From positions 1 through 54,103 of the forward strand of contig CAYMIM010000011.1 in NCBI GenBank assembly GCA_964390715.1: a stretch of DNA of 54,103 nt. The letters are read 5' to 3'. A model generated the notes under the pieces. It did no database searches. It was not told the origin of the DNA and saw nothing but the letters and a program-made list of their open reading frames with translations. Numbering within the stretch: position 1 is the stretch's first letter; every line of letters starts with the position of its first letter. This document shows, piece by piece, positions 33,873 to 43,085 of this stretch. The DNA comes from JACOVP01 sp964390715. Its GTDB lineage: Archaea; Nanobdellota; Nanobdellia; SCGC-AAA011-G17; UBA489. Both the position numbers and the translations under genes were made by a program.

Positions 33873-33927
33873 TTTTTTTTATCCCAAATATACAATGATG
33901 TTGAAAGTCTTTAGCGGTCAAAATAGA

Positions 33928-35402
33928 ATTCCCGTTGATCCTGCGGGAGGTCGCTGCTAGTGGAGTTCCACTCAAGGCATGCAAGTCATAGGCTCGCAAG
34001 AGTACTGGCACAAGGCTCAGTAACACGTCGATAATCTGCCTTACGGTCTGGGATATCCTCGGGAAACTGAGGTTAAACCCGGATAAGAGATAGGCACTGG
34101 AAGGTCCTTTCTCGTAAAAGTAATGCCGTAAGATGAGTCGGTGGCTGATTAGGCTGTTGGCGAGGTAACGGCTCACCAAACCTAAGATCAGTAGGGGGGA
34201 TGGAAGTCCTAGCCCCGAGAAGGGCACTGAGATAAGGGCCCTAGCCCTAAGGGGTGCAGCAGCCGGGAAACCTTTGCAATGCACGAAAGTGTGACAAGGG
34301 AACTCCACGTGCATATCATCACTTGATGGTACGCTTTTGTTAAGTGTAAGAAGCTTAGCGAATAAGTGGTGGGCAATACCGGTGCCAGCCGCCGCGGTAA
34401 TCCCGGAGCCACAAGTGGGGACCAGTTCTATTGGGTCTAAAGCGTCCGTAGTCGGTCGTGATAGTTTCTTGTGAAATAGTTCTTCTTAACAGAACTGAGT
34501 GCAAGGAATACTTCACGACTTGAGACCGGGAGGGGACAGGAGTATGCCAAGGGGAGCGGTAAAATGCGATAATCCTTGGTAGACTACCAATAGCGAAGGC
34601 ATCTGTCCAGAACGGGTCTGACGATCAGGGACGAAAGCTAGGGGAGCAAAAGGGATTAGATACCCCTGTAGTCCTAGCCGTAAACACTGCAAACTAAGTG
34701 TTACATATCCTTCGTGGGTATGTAGTGCTGGAGCGAAGGCGTTAAGTTTGCCACCTGGGGAGTACGGCCGCAAGACTGAAACTTTAAGGAATAGGCGGGG
34801 GCGCACTACAAGGAGTGACGCGTGCGGTTTAATTTAACTCTACACAGAAAACCTCACCAGGAGCGACGGCAGTATGAAGGTCAGTTTAAAGGTCTTACCT
34901 AACGAGCCGTGAGTTGTTGCATGGCGGCCGCCAGTTCGTGCCGCACGGTGTCTGGTTAAGTCCAGTAACGAACAAGACCTGCGTCCATATTTGCTAACGA
35001 GCCGTTTCGGTGATCGAGCACTATATGGGGACTGCCTGGGTAACCAGGAGGAAGGTGCAGGCAACGGTAGGTCTGTATGGCTCGAATCCTCTGGGCAACA
35101 CGCGCGCGGCAATGGTAACGACAATGGGATGCAACTCCGAAAGGAGGAGCCAATCCTCGAAACGTTGCCCTAGTTCAGATTGAGGGCTGTAACTCGCCCT
35201 CATGACGCCGGAATTCCTAGTAATCGCTCGTCAACAGCGAGCGGTGAATATGTCCCTGTGCCTTGCACTCACTGCCCGTCAAGCCAATCGAGCAGGGTCC
35301 GAGTGAGGCGCAATCTTCGGGTTGCAACAAACTCGGGCTCAGTGAGAAGGGTTAAGTCGTCACAAGGTATCCGTAGGGGAACCTGCGGATGGATCACCTC
35401 CT
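33928..35402 (+). rRNA. rrs: 16S ribosomal RNA
   Basis: The 5' end attcccgttgatcctgcggg and the 3' end ggatcacctcct match archaeal 16S termini. Universal blocks are visible, including gtgccagccgccgcggtaa (34382-34400), attagatacccctgtagtcc near 34655 and gtcgtcacaaggtatccgta near 35358. Length is about 1475 bases with no intron at the usual sites. The anti-Shine-Dalgarno is CACCTCCT, consistent with the GAGGTG sites before genes here. End positions are approximate to a few bases. Confidence 0.97.
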
Positions 35403-35454
35403 ATATTTTTTTATAATCAAAGCTATTCGACAGTCATCTATTTTTCATAATCAT

Positions 35455-35581
35455 GGGCCCGTAGCTCAGCCTGGAATAGCAGTTCCAAGGAAATGCTATG
35501 GGCAATAGAGCACCTCCCTTGCAAACGAAAAAGAAAAGTCATGACAGGAGGGGGCCTCGGGTTCGAATCCCGACGGGTCCA
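35455..35581 (+). tRNA. tRNA-Ala(UGC) in the rRNA spacer with two predicted introns
   Basis: The acceptor pairs GGGCCCG with CGGGTCC (one G-U), discriminator A. The anticodon stem CCTCC (35513-35517) pairs with GGAGG (35547-35551). The anticodon is TGC (35520-35522) and a 22-nt intron (35524-35545) follows position 37. The D loop between GCTC (35464-35467) and GAGC (35508-35511) is 40 bases instead of about 10. It holds a hairpin (ATAGCA with TGCTAT, inner TTCC/GGAA), best explained as a second intron of about 30 nt near 35475-35504. Its exact ends are ambiguous because AATAG occurs at both borders. A tRNA-Ala in the 16S-23S spacer is usual in archaea. Confidence 0.88.
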
Positions 35582-35683
35582 TTTAATGCTCTACTGAAAA
35601 ATATCACACATCACGATCATTCATCAAGAATGATGATGCCACTCCTCAGGATGATCTCCTGTTGGGTCAAGCATTGCACGATC

Positions 35684-35717
35684 AATAGTGTAATGGTGCA
35701 CAGGCCACATAATAAGT
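35684..35717 (+). promoter_or_regulatory. 23S pre-rRNA processing stem, 5' arm
   Basis: AATAGTG (35684-35690), GGCCACATA (35703-35711) and ATAAGT (35712-35717) pair with ACTTAT (39327-39332), TATGTGGCC (39334-39342) and CACTATT (39345-39351). The 5' side has a 12-base loop between the first two helices. This is the stem enclosing pre-23S. Confidence 0.7.
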
Positions 35718-36827
35718 GACATACCCCGTGAGACGGATGACATGGCTCAAGAGTCGAAGAAGGGCGTGGCAAGCTACGATATGCCTCGGCGAAACGCATG
35801 CGGTTATTGAACCGAGGATACCTGAATCAGACTTCTGATCTCGCAAGAGATGATCCTAACGGATCGAGAACCCGGGGAACTGAAGCGTCTTAGTACCCGG
35901 AGGAAAAGAAATCAATCGAGATGCTGCGAGTAACAGCGAGCGAAAACAGCGAAAGGCAAACTGAATCTTGCCATGAAAGTGGTAAGAGATGTGGTGTGAT
36001 AAGACTTTCTTTTATCCGTAATCATTGGTGTTGAACTGCTTTGGAAAAAGCGACGATACAGGGTGACAGTCCCGTAAACAACTGATGATCGGAGTGAAAG
36101 TATCTTGAGTAGGACTCATCGGAAATTGGGTCCGAATTTGGGAGGCATCAACTTCCAACCTTAAACACAGCTTGAGTCCGATAGCGGATAATGTACCGCG
36201 AGGGAACGTTGAAAAGAACCCGTAACAGGGAGTTCAAAGATTCTGAAGTCTCATGGGTATAGAGTGATACTGCTCGAAAGAGTTGTATCGTACGTTTTGA
36301 ATAACGGGCCAGGGAGTTTGTTTGAGTGGCGAGGGTAAGTTGTTAATCGACGAACCCGAAGGGAAACCAAGAAATCGCACGCGAGGAGGATTCCGATATG
36401 AAAATGTCGAAAGTCACTGAGACATGACCCGAAACCAATCGATCTAACCAATGGCAGGATGAAGCGGCGTTGATACGCCGTGGAGGTCCGAGGCGGTACT
36501 ACATGCATGTGTTCGTTTGACCATAGGTTAGGGGTGAAAAGCCAATCGAGATTGGTGATAGCTGGTTCTTACCGAAATCGGCCGTAGTCGAGTCTGAATG
36601 GAGATAGTACGGGAGGTAGAGCTACGGATCTGAAAGCCTGGGGGAGAAATCCCTCACTTTCTTGTCCAACTCCCAATATCCGTACGTCGTAGAAGTTCGG
36701 AAACAGGCGTGCTGGGGTAAACTTGTACGTCTATAGGGGAACAACCCCATCTCGTGTTAAGGTCCCAAAGAATGTGTTAAGTGCTATAGGGTGAAAGGTG
36801 TGTATCACCTAAGACAGAAGGGAGGTA

Positions 36828-36870
<43 letters not shown>

Positions 36871-37778
36871 CTTTCAAGGTAGATATGCCCTGAAAATGGA
36901 CGGGGCTAAATGCATCACCGATACACGAGACCTGCTTCCGGGTGGAGGCAGTGTGGTAGGTAAGCGTTCTGTCTGGGTAGAAGCCAAGCCGTGAGGCTAG
37001 GTGGACCGGATAGAAATGAGAATCCTGGTGGTAGTAAGATCGATATAGTGTGAGAACCACTAATACCGAAAGGGCTAGGGTTTCTCAGCAATGACAATCA
37101 ACTGAGAGGTAGTCAGACCTAACTCATATCCTAATGGAGAATGGGGAGAGGGAAAACGGTTAATATTCCGTTACTTGTTCTGTACGTGCGGCGACGCAAG
37201 GCGCGTTGCTGACGCTTCCGGCTAGACTGACACGCACCGTCGTGTGTGTGAATTCGCATACAGGAGAGGAGTATCGTAATGATGAGATCCTCCTGAAAGC
37301 GGAGACCAGGTATCTTTTAGGTACTTCAGTTTATGCCAGGAGCCCGTGAAAATGCAATGCGCAAGGATCAGAACAAACTGTACCAACAACCGGCACTGGT
37401 GTCCCTAGGTGAGAAGCCTCAGGTATACAGGAATAAACTTTGTTAGGGAAATCGGCAAATTAGCTCCGTGCCTTCGGCATAAGGAGTCCCTGAGCTTGTA
37501 ATCGTATGGTTGCAAGTGCAGGGTTGTATTACAAAAGGGGCCCGACTGTTTAACAAAAACGTAACGTCTCGCAAGTCCGAAAGGATGTGTATGGGACGTG
37601 ACGTCTGCCCAATGCTAGTATCTCAAACCTCTGTTCAAGGAGGCTAAGGACTAGTGAATGGCGGGAATAACTATAATTCTCTTAAGGTGGATTACACTGC
37701 CTTAGTAAAATCGGGCTATATGCTGGAACATCTGAGTATCCCACACTACGAGTACACTTCTCAAAGACCTCTAAAAGG

Positions 37779-37787
37779 TTTATAAAG
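37779..37787 (+). promoter_or_regulatory. TATA box inside the intron for the homing endonuclease gene
   Basis: The element tttataaag lies about 25 bases before the GTG/ATG start (37805/37808), so the endonuclease can be transcribed independently of the rRNA operon. Confidence 0.5.
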
Positions 37788-37807
37788 AAAGTATTCGTGA
37801 AAATGTG

Positions 37808-38275
37808 ATGGGTGCAGACAATCAGCAGGAAAGACTTGATACACAATGGATAGTCGGTTTCGTCGATGGCGAAGGATGTTTTTACGTAGGTATTAATTAT
37901 CCAAGAGGCTATCGACAAATTTTACCAGAGTTTAGAATTGTCCAACATCAGAAAGATGAAGCGTTGCTTTACAGAATCAAAAATTTCTTTGGTTGTGGAT
38001 CCGTGACAAGAAATCATGGAGACCGAAAAGAAATACGCGTTCGTGGGAAAGAAAATCTTACGAAGGTTGTAAATTTTTTTGAACAATATCCGTTACAAAC
38101 AAGAAAGAAAAAAGATTTTGAAAAGTTTGCTGAGATTATTCTTATAATAAATGAGAATAAACATACAACTGATAAAGGATTTAAAAGAATTCTAAAACTG
38201 AAAAGTAAAATGAATCGACAAATTAATGTTGTCAAGAATCCTCAGAGACTATATGCCAGACATCACGTGAAGTGA
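37808..38275 (+). CDS. LAGLIDADG homing endonuclease (single motif)
   Basis: The 155-residue protein has one LAGLIDADG motif, WIVGFVDGEGCFYVGI, near residue 15, and the length of the I-CreI-type homodimeric enzymes. It should cut intron-less 23S genes at the insertion site and so spread the intron. The ATG at 37808 is chosen over the GTG immediately before it. The last 12 codons overlap the intron's R and P8 core elements, so sequence there is under double constraint. A TATA box inside the intron suggests its own promoter. Confidence 0.92.
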   Translation: MGADNQQERLDTQWIVGFVDGEGCFYVGINYPRGYRQILPEFRIVQHQKDEALLYRIKNFFGCGSVTRNHGDRKEIRVRGKENLTKVVNFFEQYPLQTRKKKDFEKFAEIILIINENKHTTDKGFKRILKLKSKMNRQINVVKNPQRLYARHHVK

Positions 38276-39460
38276 TGAAGATAGAGTCCGACCTTATCAG
38301 CGATGATAAGACCTCATCAGAAATGGTGAGACGCCAAGAAAAACTTGGTCAGTAGCTTTGACAGTTAAAGCGAAGTAACAGATGTGAGCGAAATACCTTG
38401 TCGTTTGAATGACGACGCGCATGAATGGCGTAACGAGGTTCCTACTGTCCCAACAAAGAGTCCTCCGAACTCGCTCTGATGGTGTGAAGGCCATCGATGT
38501 CCAGTGGGAAGCGAAGACCCCGTAGAACTTTACTGTAGCTTGTCGTTGCGAGGTAAAGATTCGTATGTAGCGTAGGTGGTAGTCGTTTGATGTTCAGCTC
38601 GTCAGGGCTGATCTAGACACCAATGAAACACCACTTTCGAATTTTTGCCTTGCTTATTTCCGAAAGGGAAGACAGCGGCTGGCGGACAGTTTGGCTGGGG
38701 CGGCACCCTGCTGAAAAGATATCAGTAGGGCCCAAAGGTAAGCTCATCAGGTTTAGAAATCCTGAGTGGAGCGCAAGAGCAAAAGCTTGCCTGACTGTAT
38801 TTCAACCACTACGAAATGCAGAGACGAAAGTCTGGTCTAGCGAACCCCTATGTCCTTCTTGGTGAGGGCTAGGTATGACAGAAAAGCTATCTCGGGCATA
38901 ACTGAGTCGTAGCGCCTAAGAGCTCGAATCGACGGCGCTGTTTGCTACTTCGATGTCGGCTCATCGCATCCTGGGCGTGCACAAGCGCCCAAGGGTACGG
39001 GTGTTCACCGGTTAAAGCGGTTCGTGAGCTGGGTTAAGAACGTCGTGAGACAGTTTGTATGATATCTACTGGACATGTTTACGATCTGAGAGGAAGGATC
39101 ATTTAGTACGAGAGGAACAATGGTTCGGTGCCTCTGGTACATCGGTTGTCCGACAGGGCAGGCCGAGCAGCTACGCACTAGGGGATAAGTCCTGAAAGCA
39201 TCTAAGGACGAAACCCTCCTTGAAAAGAGATCTAGAGCACCCATAGAACATGGGGTTGATAGGGTTGGGGTGTAAGTATCAAGGTAACGAGATATTCAGC
39301 CTGCGACTACTAATAGCTCGAATTTAACTTATCTATGTGGCCAGCACTATTCATTATTTTTTTATTATTTACTGTTTTATGTCATTCTCTTTTTTATGTA
39401 AAATTTTTGAGTAAAAACACGTCCAATAGGATTATAAATGGATCAAAAGTGTTCAATACC

Positions 39461-40180
39461 ATGCAAACAACAGATGTGCGAGTACAACCAAAAACAAGAA
39501 CAGATGTTCCCTATAAGAGAACTTTGCTGGTGCATTTGCATGAAGACAAGAGAAAAGATCATGATGGGCTAGCAATTTTAGAGATATTAGTAGCTGTTCA
39601 TGGTAGACCTATAACGCTCGCGTTTGGCGAAGAAAATGTAAGAAATTGGCAAAGTAGCGGTGACGCAAAGACAAATTTCTATAAAAGAGTCAAAGACTTA
39701 ACAGAGCGTGATGAAGTGGAGATCGCGTGGCGAAGAAGCCAGTCATTAGACATAGAGGCAAGAACAGAATACGATATGATAGCAAGACATTTCAAAAAGC
39801 CAGTGGCTTATTGTCCAGTCGAAAGAAACGATAAGAAAGAGGAAAGTGAAAAAGGAATAGTGCTACAATGTGAAATCCCAAGAATTATTATTCCACGAGT
39901 ATGGAGTACACCTCCGTACAGAAGAAATGGAAGTCAAATCGAAGTTATCGCTGTTGCGCCTTTGCACAGAACAGGTTTTGGACCACATAGGTTTATACAT
40001 GCAGATCAAATACCCGCCTATGCAGACGAAGTAGAAGAACATTGTGAAAAAGGATTAAAAGCATTATCAGCTGTAGAAAGGGAAATATGGGCGCCTGGAA
40101 GATTAGCAAATCGAGGCAGAATAGCAGTCAATGAAATCACGTATAAATTATGGCAAGTGTATAATGCTATGGATAAATAA
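39461..40180 (+). CDS. Hypothetical 239-residue protein downstream of 23S
   Basis: The frame is open from 39335, but that start lies in the 23S processing stem and would add a spurious hydrophobic leader. The ATG at 39461 lies about 25 bases after a gattataaatgg TATA (39430-39441). The soluble protein has mixed alpha/beta character, a positively charged middle with the single-letter run EVEIAWRRSQS, and IPRIIIPRVWSTPPYRR near 145-160. It has two cysteines. No family is recognised. Confidence 0.6.
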   Translation: MQTTDVRVQPKTRTDVPYKRTLLVHLHEDKRKDHDGLAILEILVAVHGRPITLAFGEENVRNWQSSGDAKTNFYKRVKDLTERDEVEIAWRRSQSLDIEARTEYDMIARHFKKPVAYCPVERNDKKEESEKGIVLQCEIPRIIIPRVWSTPPYRRNGSQIEVIAVAPLHRTGFGPHRFIHADQIPAYADEVEEHCEKGLKALSAVEREIWAPGRLANRGRIAVNEITYKLWQVYNAMDK

Positions 40181-40182
40181 TC

Positions 40183-40563
40183 TTAAGTAAGTCGTTCTAA
40201 GGCGATTTCAGCTGACTCAGCGATGTCTTTATTTTTATGTGTGAGATATTTTGTAATGAAAGGAATAAACGTTTGGTCTCCCAAAGTTCCTAAAGCGAGT
40301 AAAGCTTCATGCACAACAAAAACATGCTGGTCTGTTTGTATAGCTTGTATCAGATAGGAAGCGGCCTTGTCAGGATGTCCAGTCTCTCCTAAAGAAAAGG
40401 CGCATTCATGGCGTACAATAGGTGAAGGATCACTCAAAAGTGCTTTCCCCAACACAGCAACTGTAACATCATCAGCATTGTTTTCTAGTTGAAAAGCTGC
40501 TTGTATTCTCTCTTCTTTCCTTGCTTTTGGATCTAAAATAATCCGCTCATAATCTTTGTTCAT
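40183..40563 (-). CDS. HEAT-repeat protein resembling half of deoxyhypusine hydroxylase
   Basis: The 126-residue protein consists of about four HEAT helical pairs. Two His-Glu motifs occur in equivalent helices: His52-Glu53 in IVRHECAFSLGETG and His85-Glu86 in VVHEALLALGTLG. The 33-residue spacing equals that between the paired HE motifs in each half of eukaryotic deoxyhypusine hydroxylase, which binds a di-iron centre with four HE motifs and completes hypusine on eIF5A. A homodimer of this protein could rebuild that site. The di-iron role is an inference; HEAT proteins of phycobilin-lyase type look similar. A leaderless TATA lies near 40583-40594. Confidence 0.7.
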   Translation of the reverse strand: MNKDYERIILDPKARKEERIQAAFQLENNADDVTVAVLGKALLSDPSPIVRHECAFSLGETGHPDKAASYLIQAIQTDQHVFVVHEALLALGTLGDQTFIPFITKYLTHKNKDIAESAEIALERLT

Positions 40564-40602
40564 GAGAAAAACAAAAAAAGAGATGGTTTTTATAGCTTTC
40601 GT

Positions 40603-41436
40603 TCAAATTTTCATCATAACTTTACCATCTTTGAACACTCTAATAGTGCCAGTCGAAGAAACCACAACAGCGATGCTATCCGTATGCTTGGTAATGGCCG
40701 CGCAATTCAAATGTTTCGTCCCAAATCCAGGAAGATCAATCCCTTCTGTCGGAACATCCAGATAAGCGCAGCTGGTAATAATGCTGCCATCATTGTCCAG
40801 GATATACACGCCATCAAGTTGGGCGAATTCTTTCACAGTCTCACGAATAGTAGGATCAGTAATCTTGATTTTGCTTTCCATATAGCCTAAGAAGGGATTT
40901 AACACGAGTTGCTTCACGTATTTCAAGACCTCATTTTTATTGCCAATGACGAATGCGGTGCCAACTGTCTTGCCTTCACGTCCCTCAGTGGCGATTTCTG
41001 TGGCGAGATCTATGACGGTTTCCAAAACTTCAGAAGGAACATTCTCAGAGAGATGATGCCGGGAAATGCCAACTAAGACATGATCAATGTCAAACACAAA
41101 ACTCACGCCCTTATAGCCAATACCTACACTTTCATCAACCACACACAACACTTTATCGCCTTTGTCCAGGAATTTTTTCTTGATGCCTTGGTAAAGGAGG
41201 TCTTTCAGCATGCGCAAGGAGCCATAAGGCATTTTCTTGATCTCTGTACGAAATGATTCTCTATTATAGCCAATGTCAGAACGATCAAAGATATTGACTT
41301 CAACATCCAGATATCTGTCTTCTGCGCCAGTCATCTCTGGTTGTTTTATTTGCGTGATGTAAACTAATTTGGTAGCTCGTAAATTAGTAAAAAACTCCAG
41401 AGTAGAGGGTTCAACAAACGTCGCTATATCTTCCAT
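40603..41436 (-). CDS. dacZ: Diadenylate cyclase (c-di-AMP synthase, DacZ-like)
   Basis: The 277-residue protein has an N-terminal alpha/beta domain (about 1-175) and a C-terminal DAC domain. The DGA-type motif appears as LDGVYILDNDG (208-210 DGV) and the RHR-type motif as GTKHLNCAAIT (239-249), followed by AVVVSSTGTIRVFKDG. Archaeal DacZ has this order, with DAC at the C-terminus. It condenses two ATP to c-di-AMP, which controls osmotic and potassium balance. The motif substitutions (DGA to DGV, RHR to KHL) are notable but the surrounding sequence is strongly conserved. Confidence 0.88.
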   Translation of the reverse strand: MEDIATFVEPSTLEFFTNLRATKLVYITQIKQPEMTGAEDRYLDVEVNIFDRSDIGYNRESFRTEIKKMPYGSLRMLKDLLYQGIKKKFLDKGDKVLCVVDESVGIGYKGVSFVFDIDHVLVGISRHHLSENVPSEVLETVIDLATEIATEGREGKTVGTAFVIGNKNEVLKYVKQLVLNPFLGYMESKIKITDPTIRETVKEFAQLDGVYILDNDGSIITSCAYLDVPTEGIDLPGFGTKHLNCAAITKHTDSIAVVVSSTGTIRVFKDGKVMMKI

Positions 41437-41543
41437 AGACTAAAAAAGCGCTCATCATATAAAAGTGTTTTCTTTTTTGAGAGGTAAAAACACAAGAATA
41501 TAAACTGGATGTTTAACTTATAGAAAATAATTATTCATCATCG

Positions 41544-42002
41544 TCAATCAAAAGTACCAATACTATAGGGACTATGTTCTCCTCTTTGTGGACAATAGCG
41601 ATTTGATTCTGCATATATCGCTCTAAAAATTTGTCGCAAAGTACGATAATGTTCCTGAGCAATAACTACTTGTCTTCCATCTGGCGTAAGAACTTCTAAT
41701 GCAATAGCCAATTTTTCTAGTTCAGAATCTATGTCTTTTTCTTCTACTTTCTTCACCTTTCTAAGCATATCAGTCAATAATCTGTAGGTTACCGTGGAGT
41801 CTAACCGAGTTATTCTGCTTAATCCTCTTATTTCTCTAACAACTTCCATGCCTGTTGAAAAGAAAGATTGTGCACTCTTCAATACATTTTTCGGAATCTC
41901 TTTTCCACTTCCATGAAGCAAGCCATCCAAGCTTGTACTCATAACAATAGCTAAATAGGAATTGCGTTTAAGAATATCTCTTCCATCAATAACTCTGGAC
42001 AT
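41544..42002 (-). CDS. Hypothetical helical protein
   Basis: A 152-residue all-helical soluble protein. Start at the ATG 42000-42002 (residue 5 of the longer frame) is supported by a minus-strand TATA gattatatac at 42024-42033, giving a leaderless message. Residues 35-110 contain regular amphipathic helices rich in Arg/Lys. No motif is recognised. Confidence 0.55.
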   Translation of the reverse strand: MSRVIDGRDILKRNSYLAIVMSTSLDGLLHGSGKEIPKNVLKSAQSFFSTGMEVVREIRGLSRITRLDSTVTYRLLTDMLRKVKKVEEKDIDSELEKLAIALEVLTPDGRQVVIAQEHYRTLRQIFRAIYAESNRYCPQRGEHSPYSIGTFD

Positions 42003-42042
42003 GATAAAAAACAATCAGTTAAAGTATATAATCTTTTTTATT

Positions 42043-42408
42043 CTAAAATCTAAGCTCAATCCACTCAACTTGTTTCCCTTCTATCAATTTTTTCACTTGT
42101 TTTTGTTTCTGGTTAAGCTGGCTTTTCCCAGTTTTGATTTCAATAAATTTAACACCATCATCATCAAAGCTAATTCCATCAATAGGCATGCCAATAAACA
42201 CAAAATTCTCTCGTTGCGCTATTTTGCCAAAGGCGTCCATAAAAGGGACAAATTGCTCCCAATGCTGTCCATGCTTGACGTTAGAACTACGATAGGAAAA
42301 CTGTACTTCCTTAAGTTGTTGCTGTAAAAGATGAAGACGACGATAGAGAAAGAAAATCAAGAGGAGGGAGAGCAAAAATAAAAAGAGCACCAAAGTAAAA
42401 AGAGTCAT
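42043..42408 (-). CDS. Membrane-anchored Holliday-junction-resolvase-like nuclease
   Basis: The 121-residue protein has one N-terminal membrane helix (about 3-21), a short coiled region and a PD-(D/E)XK core with MPIDGISF (Asp), VKFIEIKTGKSQL (E-x-K) and a following helix rich in Gln/Lys. This matches the predicted endonuclease family distantly related to archaeal Hjc (COG4741 type). A TATA-like CCTTTAAAAG (minus strand, 42431-42440) precedes it. Why a nuclease of this fold should be membrane-tethered is not known. Confidence 0.8.
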   Translation of the reverse strand: MTLFTLVLFLFLLSLLLIFFLYRRLHLLQQQLKEVQFSYRSSNVKHGQHWEQFVPFMDAFGKIAQRENFVFIGMPIDGISFDDDGVKFIEIKTGKSQLNQKQKQVKKLIEGKQVEWIELRF

Positions 42409-42460
42409 CCAGCAGGGAAACGAATGATTCTTTTAAAGGTTTCCAAGAGATCAGAGCAAT

Positions 42461-42471
42461 ATTTATAAACT
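42461..42471 (+). promoter_or_regulatory. RNase P RNA TATA box
   Basis: The element atatttataaa lies about 25 bases before the predicted 5' end of the RNA at 42491. Confidence 0.6.
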
Positions 42472-42490
42472 ACCAAAGTCCCTAAATCAC

Positions 42491-42904
42491 TAGGTAGGGT
42501 GCGAGTCTTAGTCGGTCCATAAGGGCTGAGGAAAGTCCGTCCACCGGTATACTACGCGTATACGACAGGAGACCACTTCTTTAACCAGAAGTTCAGGAAA
42601 CTGAAGGCGCAGTGCACAGAAATGACACGGCCGGTATGCAGTGATGATGTCGCAAGGACGCGAAGCCTTGGCTTCGTAAAAAATCGAAGTTTGAATGGAT
42701 CCGCGAGGAATCCAGAGCTAACCGACGGAGCAAATGCGTATCGGAAACGATGAAACAGCGCGGCATGGTTGGTGCAAGTTTCACCAGAAACGCTAAGTCG
42801 AATGAGACACTGTTCGTCCGGCTCTAATCCCCCTGATCGGAGTACAGATCTGCAAAGCTCTGTTTCGGGAACAGACAAAAGGCGGCTTAACGCTCCCTAC
42901 CTAT
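42491..42904 (+). ncRNA. rnpB: RNase P RNA
   Basis: The 5' end carries AGGTAGGG (42492-42499) which pairs with CCCTACCT (42895-42902) as P1. The universally conserved CR-I GAGGAAAGTCC lies at about 42528, and the 3' conserved CR-V region ACAGACAAAAGGCGGCTTA near 42871-42890. Together these identify the catalytic RNA that trims tRNA 5' ends. The length of about 414 nt is within the archaeal type A range or slightly above it. The sec61b start codon follows 10 bases later. Confidence 0.95.
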
Positions 42905-42914
42905 CTTACTCACA

Positions 42915-43076
42915 ATGGCACAAGACAACAGAATTTCATTACCATCGAGCGGCGGCGGATTAATGCGCTACTCTGAAGGAACCACCAGTCGTGTAAAAGT
43001 TTCTCCAGTAACCATGATGGTTATTATAGGAATTATTATTGTAATCGCGATTATTATTAACGTTGGCGGTTTCTGA
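42915..43076 (+). CDS. sec61b: Sec61-beta/SecG protein-translocase subunit
   Basis: A 53-residue protein with the archaeal Sec61-beta pattern: LPSSGGGLMRYSEG, then KVSPVTMMV and one C-terminal membrane helix (about 34-50). It forms the small beta subunit of the SecYE-beta channel. It lies 10 bases behind the RNase P RNA with no separate promoter in the gap, so it probably shares that transcript or uses a promoter inside rnpB. Confidence 0.92.
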   Translation: MAQDNRISLPSSGGGLMRYSEGTTSRVKVSPVTMMVIIGIIIVIAIIINVGGF

Positions 43077-43085
43077 AGTTTTTAA

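Larger units (their letters stand above)
37689..38386 (+). mobile_element. Group I intron in 23S rRNA (698 nt)
   Basis: Exon TAAGGT pairs with intron GCCTTA (from 37699) to form P1, with the U-G wobble at the 5' splice site (after T37688). The intron ends in G38386 before exon AGCGAAATACC. Core elements are visible: a P4-P6 type start TAAAATCGGGCTATATGCTGG, R-like CCTCAGAGACTATATGCC (38240-38257), a perfect P8 hairpin CATCAC/GTGATG (38261-38277) and S-like AAGATAGAGTCC (38278-38289). Four P9-type hairpins follow (for example CTTATC/GATAAG and CCAAG/CTTGG). Insertion is at the I-CeuI-type site, E. coli position about 1923. An internal gene encodes the homing endonuclease. Confidence 0.88.

Noticed and set aside
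33775..35203. Several open frames on the minus strand across 16S (for example 33775-34314, 34840-35124)
   Set aside because: They are antisense to a clear 16S rRNA and encode low-complexity Arg/Leu/Pro/Ser peptides; they are shadows of structured RNA.
39335..39460. Hydrophobic N-terminal extension of the gene after 23S, looking like a signal peptide
   Set aside because: It is translated from the 23S processing stem and spacer; a TATA at 39430 and ATG at 39461 give a better start.
42552..42963. Open frames on both strands across 42552-42963
   Set aside because: The region is RNase P RNA, shown by conserved CR-I and CR-V sequences and P1 pairing.
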